NCBI GenBank assembly: GCA_003105245.1
Contig: PQAI01000104.1
Span: forward strand, 6,106-14,966
Direction of reading: 5' to 3'
DNA: 8,861 nucleotides
Source: Betaproteobacteria bacterium
GTDB taxonomy: Bacteria > Pseudomonadota > Gammaproteobacteria > Burkholderiales > Usitatibacteraceae
In this document: piece after piece, positions 1 through 5,754 of the stretch
Layout: each line of letters begins with the position of its first letter
Numbering within the stretch: the stretch's first letter is position 1
Translations under genes and position numbers: made by a program
The notes under the pieces: generated by a model
The model's database searches: none
What the model was told of the DNA's origin: nothing
Seen by the model: only the letters and a program-made list of their open reading frames with translations

Positions 1-125
1 TGGTGATGGTGAGCGTGGTCGTGGTCGTGGTCATGGCCATGGGCGTGATCGTGGTCGTGCCCGTGGGCGTGCGCCTTGCCGTCGATCGTCACCTGGTCCG
101 TCCCGCATCCGCATGTCGTGCACAT
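1..125 (-). CDS. hypB: HypB N-terminus, partial (runs off the window)
   Basis: First 41 codons of the GTPase that drives nickel delivery in hydrogenase maturation. The start MCTTCGCG (residues 1-8) is the CXXCGC high-affinity nickel site known from E. coli HypB. It is followed after about ten residues by a run of alternating His with Asp, Ala or Gly: 13 His between residues 19 and 41, and the run continues at the edge. This metal-storing His tract is typical of rhizobial and betaproteobacterial HypB. The GTPase domain lies outside the window. GGGAGAAGG lies just before the ATG at 125. The gene follows hypA after 66 nt of repeats, the largest gap within the accessory gene block. Confidence 0.95.
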   Translation of the reverse strand, partial: MCTTCGCGTDQVTIDGKAHAHGHDHDHAHGHDHDHDHAHHH

Positions 126-197
126 CGCCTTCTCCCTCGTTTCGGTGTCTCGTTTCAGTGTCTCGTTTCGGTGTCAGGTTACTTTTCGGTGTCAGGT
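126..197 (-). repeat. Short tandem repeats at the hypA-hypB junction
   Basis: On the minus strand the 13-mer GACACCGAAACGA is present three times head to tail (175-163, 162-150 and 149-137; the middle copy has one C-to-T change). The 14-mer ACCTGACACCGAAA occurs exactly twice, 18 nt apart (197-184 and 179-166). The first 14-mer contains the hypA stop codon; the last 13-mer abuts the hypB ribosome binding site (GGGAGAAGG, within 126-136). A partial echo, TTTCGGTGCC on the plus strand, is seen inside hypA at 221-230. Origin by slippage or as a remnant of a dispersed intergenic repeat are both possible. Confidence 0.85.
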
Positions 198-533
198 ACC
201 GAGAAGGTCCTTCACCCGCATTTCGGTGCCGCCGTTGACCTGGAGTTGCGCGCTGCCGCAGCGCGGGCAGAGGTCGCCCCTCGCCTGCACCGGCACCGTG
301 GTGCCGCAGCCGAAGCACCAGGCCGTTCCCGGCGTCTCGTCGATGGCCAGGCAAGCGCCCTCGGCGAGGCTGCCCCGCATCACGACGTCGAAGCAGAAGC
401 GCAGCGCCTCGACTTCCACGGCCGCGAGCCGCCCGATCTCCAGCCGCACTTCCTTCACGCGCGAGAAGCCCTCGCGGCGCGCCGTGTCCTCGACGATGCC
501 GAGCACGCTCTCGGCGATCGACATCTCATGCAT
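192..533 (-). CDS. hypA: Hydrogenase nickel-insertion protein HypA
   Basis: 113-residue metallochaperone that passes nickel to the large-subunit precursor together with HypB. It starts MHEMS; His2 is the conserved nickel ligand, which fixes the start at 533 rather than the second in-frame ATG at 524. The zinc site is Cys73-X2-Cys76 and Cys89-X2-Cys92. Length is standard. It overlaps hupK by 8 nt (ATGCATGA), with GAGG upstream. The last Thr codon and the TGA stop lie inside a short repeated sequence (184-197), so its C-terminus may have been reshaped by repeat growth. Confidence 0.97.
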   Translation of the reverse strand: MHEMSIAESVLGIVEDTARREGFSRVKEVRLEIGRLAAVEVEALRFCFDVVMRGSLAEGACLAIDETPGTAWCFGCGTTVPVQARGDLCPRCGSAQLQVNGGTEMRVKDLLGT

Positions 534-1635
534 GGCCGGCCTCGTAACGCACGGCCACGCACGGGTCGAGCGAGGCCACCAGCCAGCGCACCTCGCCTTC
601 GAGCCGGGCCGCGTCGGCCGCCTCGAGCGAGAGCGCCCCGCGCGCGAAGGCCCCTTCGGGGTGGAAATTCCACTCCGTGGGCGCCACGATCCGGTAGGCC
701 GCGATGCGATCGCCCTCGAGAGCCACGCGGTGCACCAGCAGGCCGCGGGCCGTCTCCACCCAGGCGATGGCCGCCTGGCCGGAGAGCGAGACCGCTCCGT
801 GCCGGCCGCCGAAGGCGAGGACCGCCGCGGCCATGTCCATGAGCCTCGCGACCACTCTCGCCCCCACGCCCCGGCCCCACTTGTCGACCGCCTCGGCCAC
901 CAGGGGGTGCCCGGCCACGCGCGCGAGCGCGCCGGTCTCCCTCGGCGCGCCCTTCCAGCTCGGCGCGTCGTCGAAATCGGGGTCGGCGTCGATGGCGGGC
1001 GCCAGCGCCATGGCGACCCAGCGGTCGTCGCCGTAGGGCAGCAGCTCGACCTCGCTCGCGCCCATCCCGGGCTCGCGCGCGAGGAGCGTGGAGACGAGCG
1101 AGGCGACCGGCGTGGCCGTCGTCGCCATCCATTTCCCCAGCCCGTCGAGCGAGTCGATGGCGACGAACTCGCCGGGCGAGCGGCCGAAGACCGCTTCGCT
1201 CGCCCAGGCGACGATCTCGTCGCGGGCCTGAACCGGTTCCTTTTCTCCGGATGCGTCGAGCAGCGGCGCCAACGCCTTGCGCCCGCGCGAGAGCGCCTCG
1301 ACCTCGGGAGCGCGTCCCGCGAGCCGCGGCCAGTCCACGAGCAGGCGCCAGGCGTGCTCCTGGATCGTCTCCGCGGCGATGCGCGCGTCGCGCGCCGCCT
1401 GCAGCGATTCCGGCGCCCGCAAGCCGCGCGCGGCCTCGATGGCCGCCTCCGACGCCACGGCCTGCGAGCGGCCGCAGATCGCGAAGAGCGTGCCCGCGAG
1501 TACCGGTGCCTCGTCGGCGCCGCGTCCGGCGAAGAGGCGGTTCGCCACGCGCGGGCGCTCGGGACGCGCCAGCGCGCGCGTCACCTTGCCGAGGCGGGTC
1601 TCGATTCGCACCACGAGCTCACCCTCGAGGGACAT
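526..1635 (-). CDS. hupK: HupK/HoxV-family scaffold, degenerate large-subunit paralogue
   Basis: 369-residue protein distantly related to the hydrogenase large subunit, thought to serve as a scaffold during NiFe(CN)2CO assembly. The first Ni motif survives as AICGRS (52-57; Cys54 only) instead of RICGVC. The last survives as DPCVAV (357-362; Cys359 only) instead of DPCLAC, so it cannot hold a normal NiFe site and has no cleavable tail like that of HupL. The segment ETARGLLVHRVALEGDRIAAY (294-314) parallels Hup[22 protein letters not shown]. The ATG at 1635 is chosen because the conserved beta start ([16 protein letters not shown]) follows at once. A GTG at 1659 would add eight residues; neither has a clear SD. 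It overlaps hupJ by 17 nt and hypA by 8 nt. Confidence 0.9.
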   Translation of the reverse strand: MSLEGELVVRIETRLGKVTRALARPERPRVANRLFAGRGADEAPVLAGTLFAICGRSQAVASEAAIEAARGLRAPESLQAARDARIAAETIQEHAWRLLVDWPRLAGRAPEVEALSRGRKALAPLLDASGEKEPVQARDEIVAWASEAVFGRSPGEFVAIDSLDGLGKWMATTATPVASLVSTLLAREPGMGASEVELLPYGDDRWVAMALAPAIDADPDFDDAPSWKGAPRETGALARVAGHPLVAEAVDKWGRGVGARVVARLMDMAAAVLAFGGRHGAVSLSGQAAIAWVETARGLLVHRVALEGDRIAAYRIVAPTEWNFHPEGAFARGALSLEAADAARLEGEVRWLVASLDPCVAVRYEAGHA

Positions 1636-2128
1636 CGCCGGAGCCCGAGAAGCGACCACGCAGGAAATCGCGCTTGGAGACCGCCGACGGCGGCGCGGCG
1701 CCGGCCGCGCGTTCCTTCTCGTCGTTGCCGGCGTCGAAGAGCGCCTCGAGCGAGGCCGCCGCCACGGCGCGCGCGGTGGCGTGGTCCTCGAACTGCTGCG
1801 CCGGCGAGAAGAGCGAGCACGCGTGGTATTCCCCCAGCTCCCCGTCGCGGCCGCAGATGAAGCGGAAGCGCCCGGCGGGCAGCGTCACGAAGCGCTCGTC
1901 GCCCTCGGGAAGCGTCGTCCAGGGCCCGTCGCCCGGCATGAGGACCAGGTTCACGAACCACGGCGTCACGAGGGCGCCCAGCCACTCCCCCTGCCACGGG
2001 CGGAATCCCACGGCCTCCACGCGCAGCTTCGGGTTGAGGAACGGCAGCCCCTCCATGCGCGTCTTCCGGATGCGCTCGAACGCCGCCTCGAGCCGCGGCG
2101 AGGGATCGGGATGGCGGGGCTCAGTCAT
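1619..2128 (-). CDS. hupJ: HybE/HupJ/HoxT-family hydrogenase assembly chaperone
   Basis: 169-residue protein of the HybE/HupJ family of [NiFe]-hydrogenase chaperones, related to E. coli HybE, which recognises the small-subunit Tat signal. The conserved core runs from about 13 to 135: the F-E-R-I-x-x-T-R-M-x-G-L-P-F segment (17-30), the [12 protein letters not shown] segment (56-66), and the [20 protein letters not shown] segment (88-107) with Cys92 and Cys104. A low-complexity linker (about 136-149) leads to a C-terminal [10 protein letters not shown] (151-160), which looks like a Tat motif although it is at the wrong end for export. It overlaps hupI by 8 nt and hupK by 17 nt. It probably acts with HupI in HupS assembly. 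Confidence 0.9.
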   Translation of the reverse strand: MTEPRHPDPSPRLEAAFERIRKTRMEGLPFLNPKLRVEAVGFRPWQGEWLGALVTPWFVNLVLMPGDGPWTTLPEGDERFVTLPAGRFRFICGRDGELGEYHACSLFSPAQQFEDHATARAVAAASLEALFDAGNDEKERAAGAAPPSAVSKRDFLRGRFSGSGDVPRG

Positions 2129-2312
2129 CGTCGACCGCCAGGAACTGCGACTGCTCGGCCGCGCAGTTGGGGCAGCTCCAGTGCGCGGGCAGCGCCTCGA
2201 AGGGCGTGCCGGGCTCGACCTGCCAGACGGGGTCCCCCAGCGCCGGGTCGTAGACGTACCAGCAGATCCGGCACTCGCGCCGGGCCGGCCGCGCGGCAGC
2301 CGGGGCGTCCAT
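2121..2312 (-). CDS. hupI: Rubredoxin of the hydrogenase operon (HoxR)
   Basis: 63-residue rubredoxin. Two Cys-X2-Cys knuckles hold one Fe: Cys14 and Cys17, then Cys47 and Cys50. The signature [11 protein letters not shown] (residues 17-27) and the [13 protein letters not shown] stretch (38-50) are typical. Hydrogenase-linked rubredoxins (HoxR/HupI) are reported to be needed for small-subunit Fe-S maturation, especially under oxygen, which fits the six-Cys proximal cluster of HupS. A GGGAGG SD is about 9 nt before the ATG. It begins 3 nt after hupH and overlaps hupJ by 8 nt, suggesting linked production of HupI and HupJ. Confidence 0.96.
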   Translation of the reverse strand: MDAPAAARPARRECRICWYVYDPALGDPVWQVEPGTPFEALPAHWSCPNCAAEQSQFLAVDDD

Positions 2313-2315
2313 CGC

Positions 2316-3179
2316 CTAGCCCTCCCGCAGCCAGCGCAGCAGCTCGCGCAGGCGCTCGATGCTGTCGTCGTAGTCCTCGGCGCCGGCGCGGGCGGACTCG
2401 GGGAAGTCCACGATCTCGAGGGTGTCGAGGATGAGCGTGTTCATGGAATTGAAGTAGCGCACGCGCCAGATGCCGCGCGCCTGCGTGGAGGAGATGCGGC
2501 AGTTGCCGAAGCCGCGCGAGAGGATCGCGAGCGGCCCCTCGCCCAGCAGCGCCTCCAGCCCGGCGTGGTCCGCCTGCACGAGCGGCAGGAGCGAGAGGTT
2601 CACCACGTGCGCGGCCTGGCCCGGCTTCTGGCGCTGCACGTGATGGCGAAGCTCCTCGACGATGGCCGGCGCGTTCATCACGCCCGGCGGCAGGCGCTGC
2701 GCGTCGAGGCGCGCGGCCGGCAGGCGGCTGGCGGCCTCTTTCACGACGGCAGGCACGTCGCCCGCTTCCAGCACGTCCTCCAGGGGCGAGCCGTTGGCGT
2801 CCTCGCGGCGCGCGCGCCAGACGCCGGCGAAGGCCGTCTCCTGCACGCGCCAGAGCGAGCCGCCGTTGCCGCCCGCCACGACCGCGCTCACCTCGCCCTG
2901 CCCCAGCGAATCGTTGAGGGCGGCGAGCGCGCCGGGGGCCATGGCCCGCAGCGAGAAGCGCGGCGCATTCGGCCCGCCGGGCCGGTGGCGGCCCATGGAC
3001 TCGAGGAGCTGCTCCACGACGGCCGCGGCCGCGGCGAGGTCCGAGGGGGCGGCGCCCTCGGGCGGGATGGGCGTGCGCAGCGGCTCGGCGCCGGGCATCG
3101 CCATGTAGTCGAGCTCGAGGTCCTCGGCGGGCGCGGGGGCGGCGCCGGAGGCGACGACGGGGATGGGAAAGTCTCTCAT
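2316..3179 (-). CDS. hupH: HupH/HyaF/HoxQ-family hydrogenase maturation protein
   Basis: 287-residue cytoplasmic maturation protein. Residues 1-60 are Pro/Ala-rich and probably flexible. Two similar halves follow: about 84-124 (LGQGEVSAVV ... VQETAFAGVWR) and about 206-260 (LGEGPLAIL ... SSTQARGIWRVRYFNSM), consistent with the duplicated HupH domain. The second half is the better conserved and ends in DTLEIVDFP (252-260). The family is needed for small-subunit maturation and interacts with HyaE/HupG-type partners; a direct enzymatic activity is not known. AAGGAG precedes the ATG at 3179. The stop is 3 nt before hupI, so the genes are co-translated. Confidence 0.92.
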   Translation of the reverse strand: MRDFPIPVVASGAAPAPAEDLELDYMAMPGAEPLRTPIPPEGAAPSDLAAAAAVVEQLLESMGRHRPGGPNAPRFSLRAMAPGALAALNDSLGQGEVSAVVAGGNGGSLWRVQETAFAGVWRARREDANGSPLEDVLEAGDVPAVVKEAASRLPAARLDAQRLPPGVMNAPAIVEELRHHVQRQKPGQAAHVVNLSLLPLVQADHAGLEALLGEGPLAILSRGFGNCRISSTQARGIWRVRYFNSMNTLILDTLEIVDFPESARAGAEDYDDSIERLRELLRWLREG

Positions 3180-3195
3180 GGCCTCTCCTTGGGGT

Positions 3196-3633
3196 TCAGG
3201 CGCAGGACGGGCTGCCGGCGGCGGCCACGGGGATGACGCGGGGTGCGGCGGCGCGCGCCTCGCCTTCGAGGAGCGCGTTCACGGTGGCGAGGTACTCCGC
3301 CCAGTCGCGCAGGCCCTCGACGTTGCCCAGCCAGAGTCCGTCGCGCAGGAAGACGAGCGCCGGCCAGCGGCGCACGCCGTAGGTGGCGGCCTTGGCGTTG
3401 GCGAGCGGCGGCGGCAGCACGCCCATGCGGAAGCGGCGCGTGGCGGCCGCGGCGAGCTCGGGCAGGATCACCGCCACGTCGAGCACCTCGCGGAAGCGCA
3501 CGGGATCCTCGGTGAAGAAGAGCGCGGCCTCGCCGGGCGCGGCGGCGAAGGCCTCGAAGCCCGCCTCGTCCAGGCGCGCGGCGCCGTGCTTCTCGACCAG
3601 TCGGGTGACGAGCGGGGGTTCGGGAGCGGTCAT
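3196..3633 (-). CDS. hupG: HyaE/HoxO-family thioredoxin-fold hydrogenase chaperone
   Basis: 145-residue cytoplasmic protein of the HyaE/HupG family. It has a thioredoxin-like fold; family members bind the Tat signal peptide of the hydrogenase small subunit and hold it until cofactors are in. The segment at about 84-104 (YGVRRWPALVFLRDGLWLGN) has the cis-Pro turn of the fold. No CXXC redox pair is present: the only Cys is residue 144, next to the last, so it is a chaperone and not an oxidoreductase. AAGGAG lies 8 nt before the ATG at 3633. It overlaps hupF by 4 nt, and hupH begins 16 nt after its stop. Together with HupH it probably handles HupS maturation. Confidence 0.9.
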   Translation of the reverse strand: MTAPEPPLVTRLVEKHGAARLDEAGFEAFAAAPGEAALFFTEDPVRFREVLDVAVILPELAAAATRRFRMGVLPPPLANAKAATYGVRRWPALVFLRDGLWLGNVEGLRDWAEYLATVNALLEGEARAAAPRVIPVAAAGSPSCA

Positions 3634-3947
3634 GGCTTGGTCTCCTTGCGGCGAAGGTGCTCGGGCAGCTGCGGCTCGCGCGAGACGATGTCGGCGAAGG
3701 CCTCGTCGAGCGTGGAGGTGTCGCCGGCCATGACAGCGGCCAGCGCGTCCAGGGCGGCGCGGGTGCGCTGCGCGGCCTCCTCGCTCATCACCTCGCGGGC
3801 GGCGCCGACGAAGGTGAGGAGCCAGGTGCCCGGCGGCTGCGGTCCCACGAGCGTGAGGTCGACGAGCGCCCTGCCCTCGCGGCCCAGGCACCAGGCGGCG
3901 GCGGGCCCCTCGGCCTCGAGCACCTGCATGGGAACGCCGAGGCACAT
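3630..3947 (-). CDS. hupF: HypC/HupF-family large-subunit chaperone
   Basis: 105-residue protein of the HypC/HupF family (HoxL equivalent). It starts with MCLGVP; Cys2 is the residue through which HypC-type proteins bind the iron centre and the immature large subunit. Residues 1-53 form the small beta-barrel. Residues 54-105 are a helical, charged tail that general HypC proteins mostly lack and that marks the HupF/HoxL branch. In Rhizobium leguminosarum, HupF stabilises HupL in the presence of oxygen, which suits an oxygen-tolerant enzyme. The true start at 3947 is fixed by MCLGVP. It follows hupD by 2 nt and overlaps hupG by 4 nt (ATGA), so translation is probably coupled. No strong SD is seen. 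Confidence 0.93.
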   Translation of the reverse strand: MCLGVPMQVLEAEGPAAAWCLGREGRALVDLTLVGPQPPGTWLLTFVGAAREVMSEEAAQRTRAALDALAAVMAGDTSTLDEAFADIVSREPQLPEHLRRKETKP

Positions 3948-3949
3948 GC

Positions 3950-4567
3950 TCAGTTCTCGATCGCGGCGCGGATGGCGAGGAAGCGGGCGTCGCCCACGCG
4001 GCAGGCGTCGCCCTCGCTGGGGCGCTCGCCCTCGTAGCGCTCGACGGCGAGGCTGGGGTCGACGATGGGCTCGGCCTCCCCCGGGGCGCGCGGCGTGCCC
4101 GGCACGCCCCAGCCGGCCAGCACCTGCAGGCCGATCTCGAGGGCGTCCGGGATGCGGGAGCGGACGATTTCCGTGAGACCCCCGCCGAAGTCCTTGAGGG
4201 CCCTGGGCTGCACGCCCACGAGGACGGCGCGCTCGGGCGACTGGCCCGAGAGCTGCGCGAGGGAGAGGACCTCCTGGAAGGAGGACTGGTGCAGGCTCAT
4301 CTTGCCCACGCCGAGGTAGGCCGGGATGTCGCCGTCGCGCACGACCTGCAGCGTGCCCGGCTCCAGGCCGTAGTCGATGGCGTCGAAGACGAGGATGCGG
4401 CGCGCGGTCTGGACGTAGGGCAGCAGGTACAGGCCCTGGGTGCCGCCGTCCATGAGCGTGACGGCCTCGGGGAACTTCCAGCCCTCGTTCAGGGCGGCGA
4501 CCGCGCGCACCCCGAAACCCTCGTCGGCCCACAGGAGGTTGCCGATTCCCAGCACCAGCGTGTCCAT
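3950..4567 (-). CDS. hupD: Hydrogenase maturation endopeptidase (HyaD/HoxM family, M52)
   Basis: 205-residue cytoplasmic protease that removes the C-terminal tail of the HupL precursor once nickel is in place; the probable cut here is after HupL His582. It begins with the family motif LGIGNLLWADEGFG (residues 6-19). The three residues that bind the active-site nickel in HybD are present at the same numbers: Glu16, Asp62 and His93. The C-terminal part (about 150-205) is longer and less conserved, as in HyaD/HupD-type members. The start is fixed by the conserved N-terminus; GGAG is very close (3 nt) to the ATG, so initiation may be weak. It is preceded by the 106-nt gap with the FNR-type box and hairpin, and followed after 2 nt by hupF. 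The usual hupE of rhizobial operons is absent between them. Confidence 0.96.
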   Translation of the reverse strand: MDTLVLGIGNLLWADEGFGVRAVAALNEGWKFPEAVTLMDGGTQGLYLLPYVQTARRILVFDAIDYGLEPGTLQVVRDGDIPAYLGVGKMSLHQSSFQEVLSLAQLSGQSPERAVLVGVQPRALKDFGGGLTEIVRSRIPDALEIGLQVLAGWGVPGTPRAPGEAEPIVDPSLAVERYEGERPSEGDACRVGDARFLAIRAAIEN

Positions 4568-4580
4568 CCGCTCCGAAGCC

Positions 4581-4610
4581 CCCGTCTGTAACGTTCGCGG
4601 TTACAACGGG
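4581..4610 (-). promoter_or_regulatory. Hairpin / palindrome at the start of the hupD leader
   Basis: On the plus strand CCCGT (4581-4585), one unpaired C, TGTAAC (4587-4592), a 7-nt loop, GTTACA (4600-4605) and ACGGG (4606-4610) form an imperfect inverted repeat: 11 paired bases per arm with one bulge. It lies just after the predicted start of the internal promoter, 13 nt before the hupD ATG. It could be a 5' stem-loop stabilising the accessory mRNA, or a protein operator (TGTAAC-N7-GTTACA). It is not an intrinsic terminator, because no T-run follows on either strand. Confidence 0.55.
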
Positions 4611-4654
4611 GCCATCATCGCGCAGCCACGCGCCTCCCGATTGACGGGGGTCAA
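4606..4654 (-). promoter_or_regulatory. Candidate FNR/FixK-type internal promoter before hupD
   Basis: A perfect palindrome TTGAC-N4-GTCAA (4641-4654) matches the FNR/Anr/FixK consensus TTGAY-N4-RTCAA. On the minus strand, 21 nt downstream, the hexamer GATGAT (4619-4614) matches TATAAT at four of six places. If the box is centred at -41.5 (class II activation), transcription would start near 4606 and read into hupD. Box and spacing are seen in the sequence. Use by an FNR-family activator, and hence induction at low oxygen, is an inference. The palindrome is symmetric, but no plus-strand gene lies beside it. Confidence 0.6.
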
Positions 4655-4671
4655 GTAACGGTGGGGGTAAC
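4655..4671. repeat. GTAAC direct repeats next to the FNR-type box
   Basis: GTAAC occurs at 4655-4659 and 4667-4671, 12 nt apart. The same pentamer recurs at 4588-4592, with its complement GTTAC 12 nt further at 4600-4604, in the neighbouring palindrome. About one helical turn separates the members of each pair, as in many operators. Which protein would bind is not known; the adjacent HigA-like regulator is one candidate. Confidence 0.35.
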
Positions 4672-4673
4672 AG

Positions 4674-4985
4674 CTACCGCCGGAGGGACTTCATCGCCTG
4701 GTGCACATCCCAGGCGATCTGAAGCTGCATCCAGAATTCCGGCTCGGTGCGGAAATAGGCCGCGAGGCGCACGGCGGTGTCCGGGGTGATGCCGCGCTTT
4801 CCGCGGATGAGCTCGTTCACCCGCCGGCGCGAGATCCCCAGCGCGTCGGCGAGCCCCAGCTGGGTGAGCTTGAGGGGCTTGAGGTAGCGCGTGTCGAGGA
4901 AGTAGCCCGGATGGACCGGCTCACGCCGGGAACGGGGGCGCCCCGCCTCCCTGGTGCGGGGGCGCCCCTGCCTTTCCGCGGTCAT
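4674..4985 (-). CDS. higA: Orphan HigA-family antitoxin-like XRE regulator
   Basis: 103-residue DNA-binding protein. After an Arg-rich N-terminus (residues 1-23) comes the HigA-type core: HPGYFL at 25-30, then a helix-turn-helix at about 41-75 containing TQLGLADALGIS, RRRVNELIRGKRGIT and DTAVRLA, then the typical EPEFWMQLQ at 81-89. HigA proteins neutralise the HigB mRNA nuclease and repress their own operon. No HigB-sized ORF lies on either side: only 55 nt separate it from hupC, and 106 nt of regulatory sequence follow. It is therefore an orphan and may act only as a transcription factor. The start at 4985 is set by GGGAGG; an ATG at 5015 gives ten more residues without an SD. It lies between the structural and maturation genes, where Ralstonia hoxZ is followed directly by hoxM. 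The family is secure; the target is unknown. Confidence 0.88.
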   Translation of the reverse strand: MTAERQGRPRTREAGRPRSRREPVHPGYFLDTRYLKPLKLTQLGLADALGISRRRVNELIRGKRGITPDTAVRLAAYFRTEPEFWMQLQIAWDVHQAMKSLRR

Positions 4986-4989
4986 TGGA

Positions 4990-4995
4990 CCTCCC
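4990..4995 (-). promoter_or_regulatory. Ribosome binding site deciding the higA-like start
   Basis: GGGAGG followed by the spacer TCCA and ATG at 4985 on the minus strand. It favours the 103-residue product over the longer in-frame start at 5015. The rest of the short hupC-higA gap (4986-5040) shows no terminator hairpin and no clear promoter, so read-through from hupC is likely. Confidence 0.7.
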
Positions 4996-5040
4996 GTCGG
5001 CGTCGCGGCGTGCATGGACTGCGCGTACCTGCCCGATTCC

Positions 5041-5742
5041 CTAGTTCTTCCGGTCCCGCCAGCCGCTGATCATGCTCGAGACCACGGTGAGCCCGGAGAC
5101 GATGTCCTCCCGGATCACGAAGTACAGGTGCACGAGCGTGAACCAGAAGAGGTACCAGGCGCACAGGTGGTGCCAGGTGTGCACCGCCTGGCTGTAGCCG
5201 AGCAGCGGCAGCACCCAGCTCGAGAACCAGCGGAACGCCCAGCTCTCCATCCCCAGCCCCTCGCCGTAGAGCGCGAAGCCGGTGACGATCATGAACAGCG
5301 AGCCCAGCACGTACATGAAGAACATCGCCGCCATGGCGAGCTGGTTGTGGCCGTAGTGCCAGTCGTTCTTCGGGCGGATGAAGACGTAGTGCCCCACCAC
5401 CCGGAAGAACGCGCGCCACCACGACGGGTTGAGCATCGACAGCGGCACGAGGAAGATCTCGCGCGCGTGCTTGTTGCCCACGATGGCCCAGTACACGCGA
5501 CCCAGGAACGCGATCGCGAAGACGTAGCCGGCCGCGAAGTGCGCGAACCGGATGTAGCCCATGAGGTAGTTCTCGATGGCCTCCCCGGGGACGGAGGGCA
5601 GCGGGCTGCCGATGAAGTACCCCGTCACCCACAGGACGATCATCGCAAGGGCCATGACCCAGTGCCAGACGCGCACCGGGGCCTGCCACACGTAGGCGGG
5701 GAACTTGAGGTCCCGGCCTTCCTGCTCGATCCAGGTCGACAT
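5041..5742 (-). CDS. hupC: Ni/Fe-hydrogenase b-type cytochrome subunit
   Basis: 233-residue integral membrane protein (HoxZ/HyaC equivalent) that anchors HupSL to the periplasmic face and passes electrons to quinone. Four hydrophobic helices are visible at about residues 22-42, 66-88, 137-157 and 188-210. The family signature R-V-W-H-W-V...L-W-V-T-G lies at 24-41. Candidate haem-b ligands are His27 and His68 in the first two helices, and His188, His191/192 and His205 in the last. A positively charged loop between helices 2 and 3 fits the cytoplasmic side. The start is 12 nt after the hupL stop with GGGAG upstream, so it is the third structural gene. The next gene down is a HigA-like regulator, not hupD. 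Confidence 0.96.
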   Translation of the reverse strand: MSTWIEQEGRDLKFPAYVWQAPVRVWHWVMALAMIVLWVTGYFIGSPLPSVPGEAIENYLMGYIRFAHFAAGYVFAIAFLGRVYWAIVGNKHAREIFLVPLSMLNPSWWRAFFRVVGHYVFIRPKNDWHYGHNQLAMAAMFFMYVLGSLFMIVTGFALYGEGLGMESWAFRWFSSWVLPLLGYSQAVHTWHHLCAWYLFWFTLVHLYFVIREDIVSGLTVVSSMISGWRDRKN

Positions 5743-5754
5743 GTCCGGCTCCCG

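Noticed and set aside
126..197. CRISPR array in the hypA-hypB gap
   Set aside because: Units are 13-14 nt and contiguous, with no unique spacers and no cas genes; it is a simple tandem repeat.
76..3236. Long plus-strand open frames opposite hypA to hupG
   Set aside because: They are antisense shadows with Arg/Ala/Pro-rich low-complexity products and no SD; every one is covered by a firmly identified minus-strand gene.
4581..4610. Intrinsic terminator after the higA-like gene
   Set aside because: The stem-loop has no T-run on either side and lies directly before hupD; a leader hairpin or operator fits better.
4986..5040. Possible HigB toxin gene next to the HigA-like gene
   Set aside because: Only 55 nt lie between hupC and the higA-like gene, and the 106 nt downstream have no ORF of HigB size (about 90 residues).
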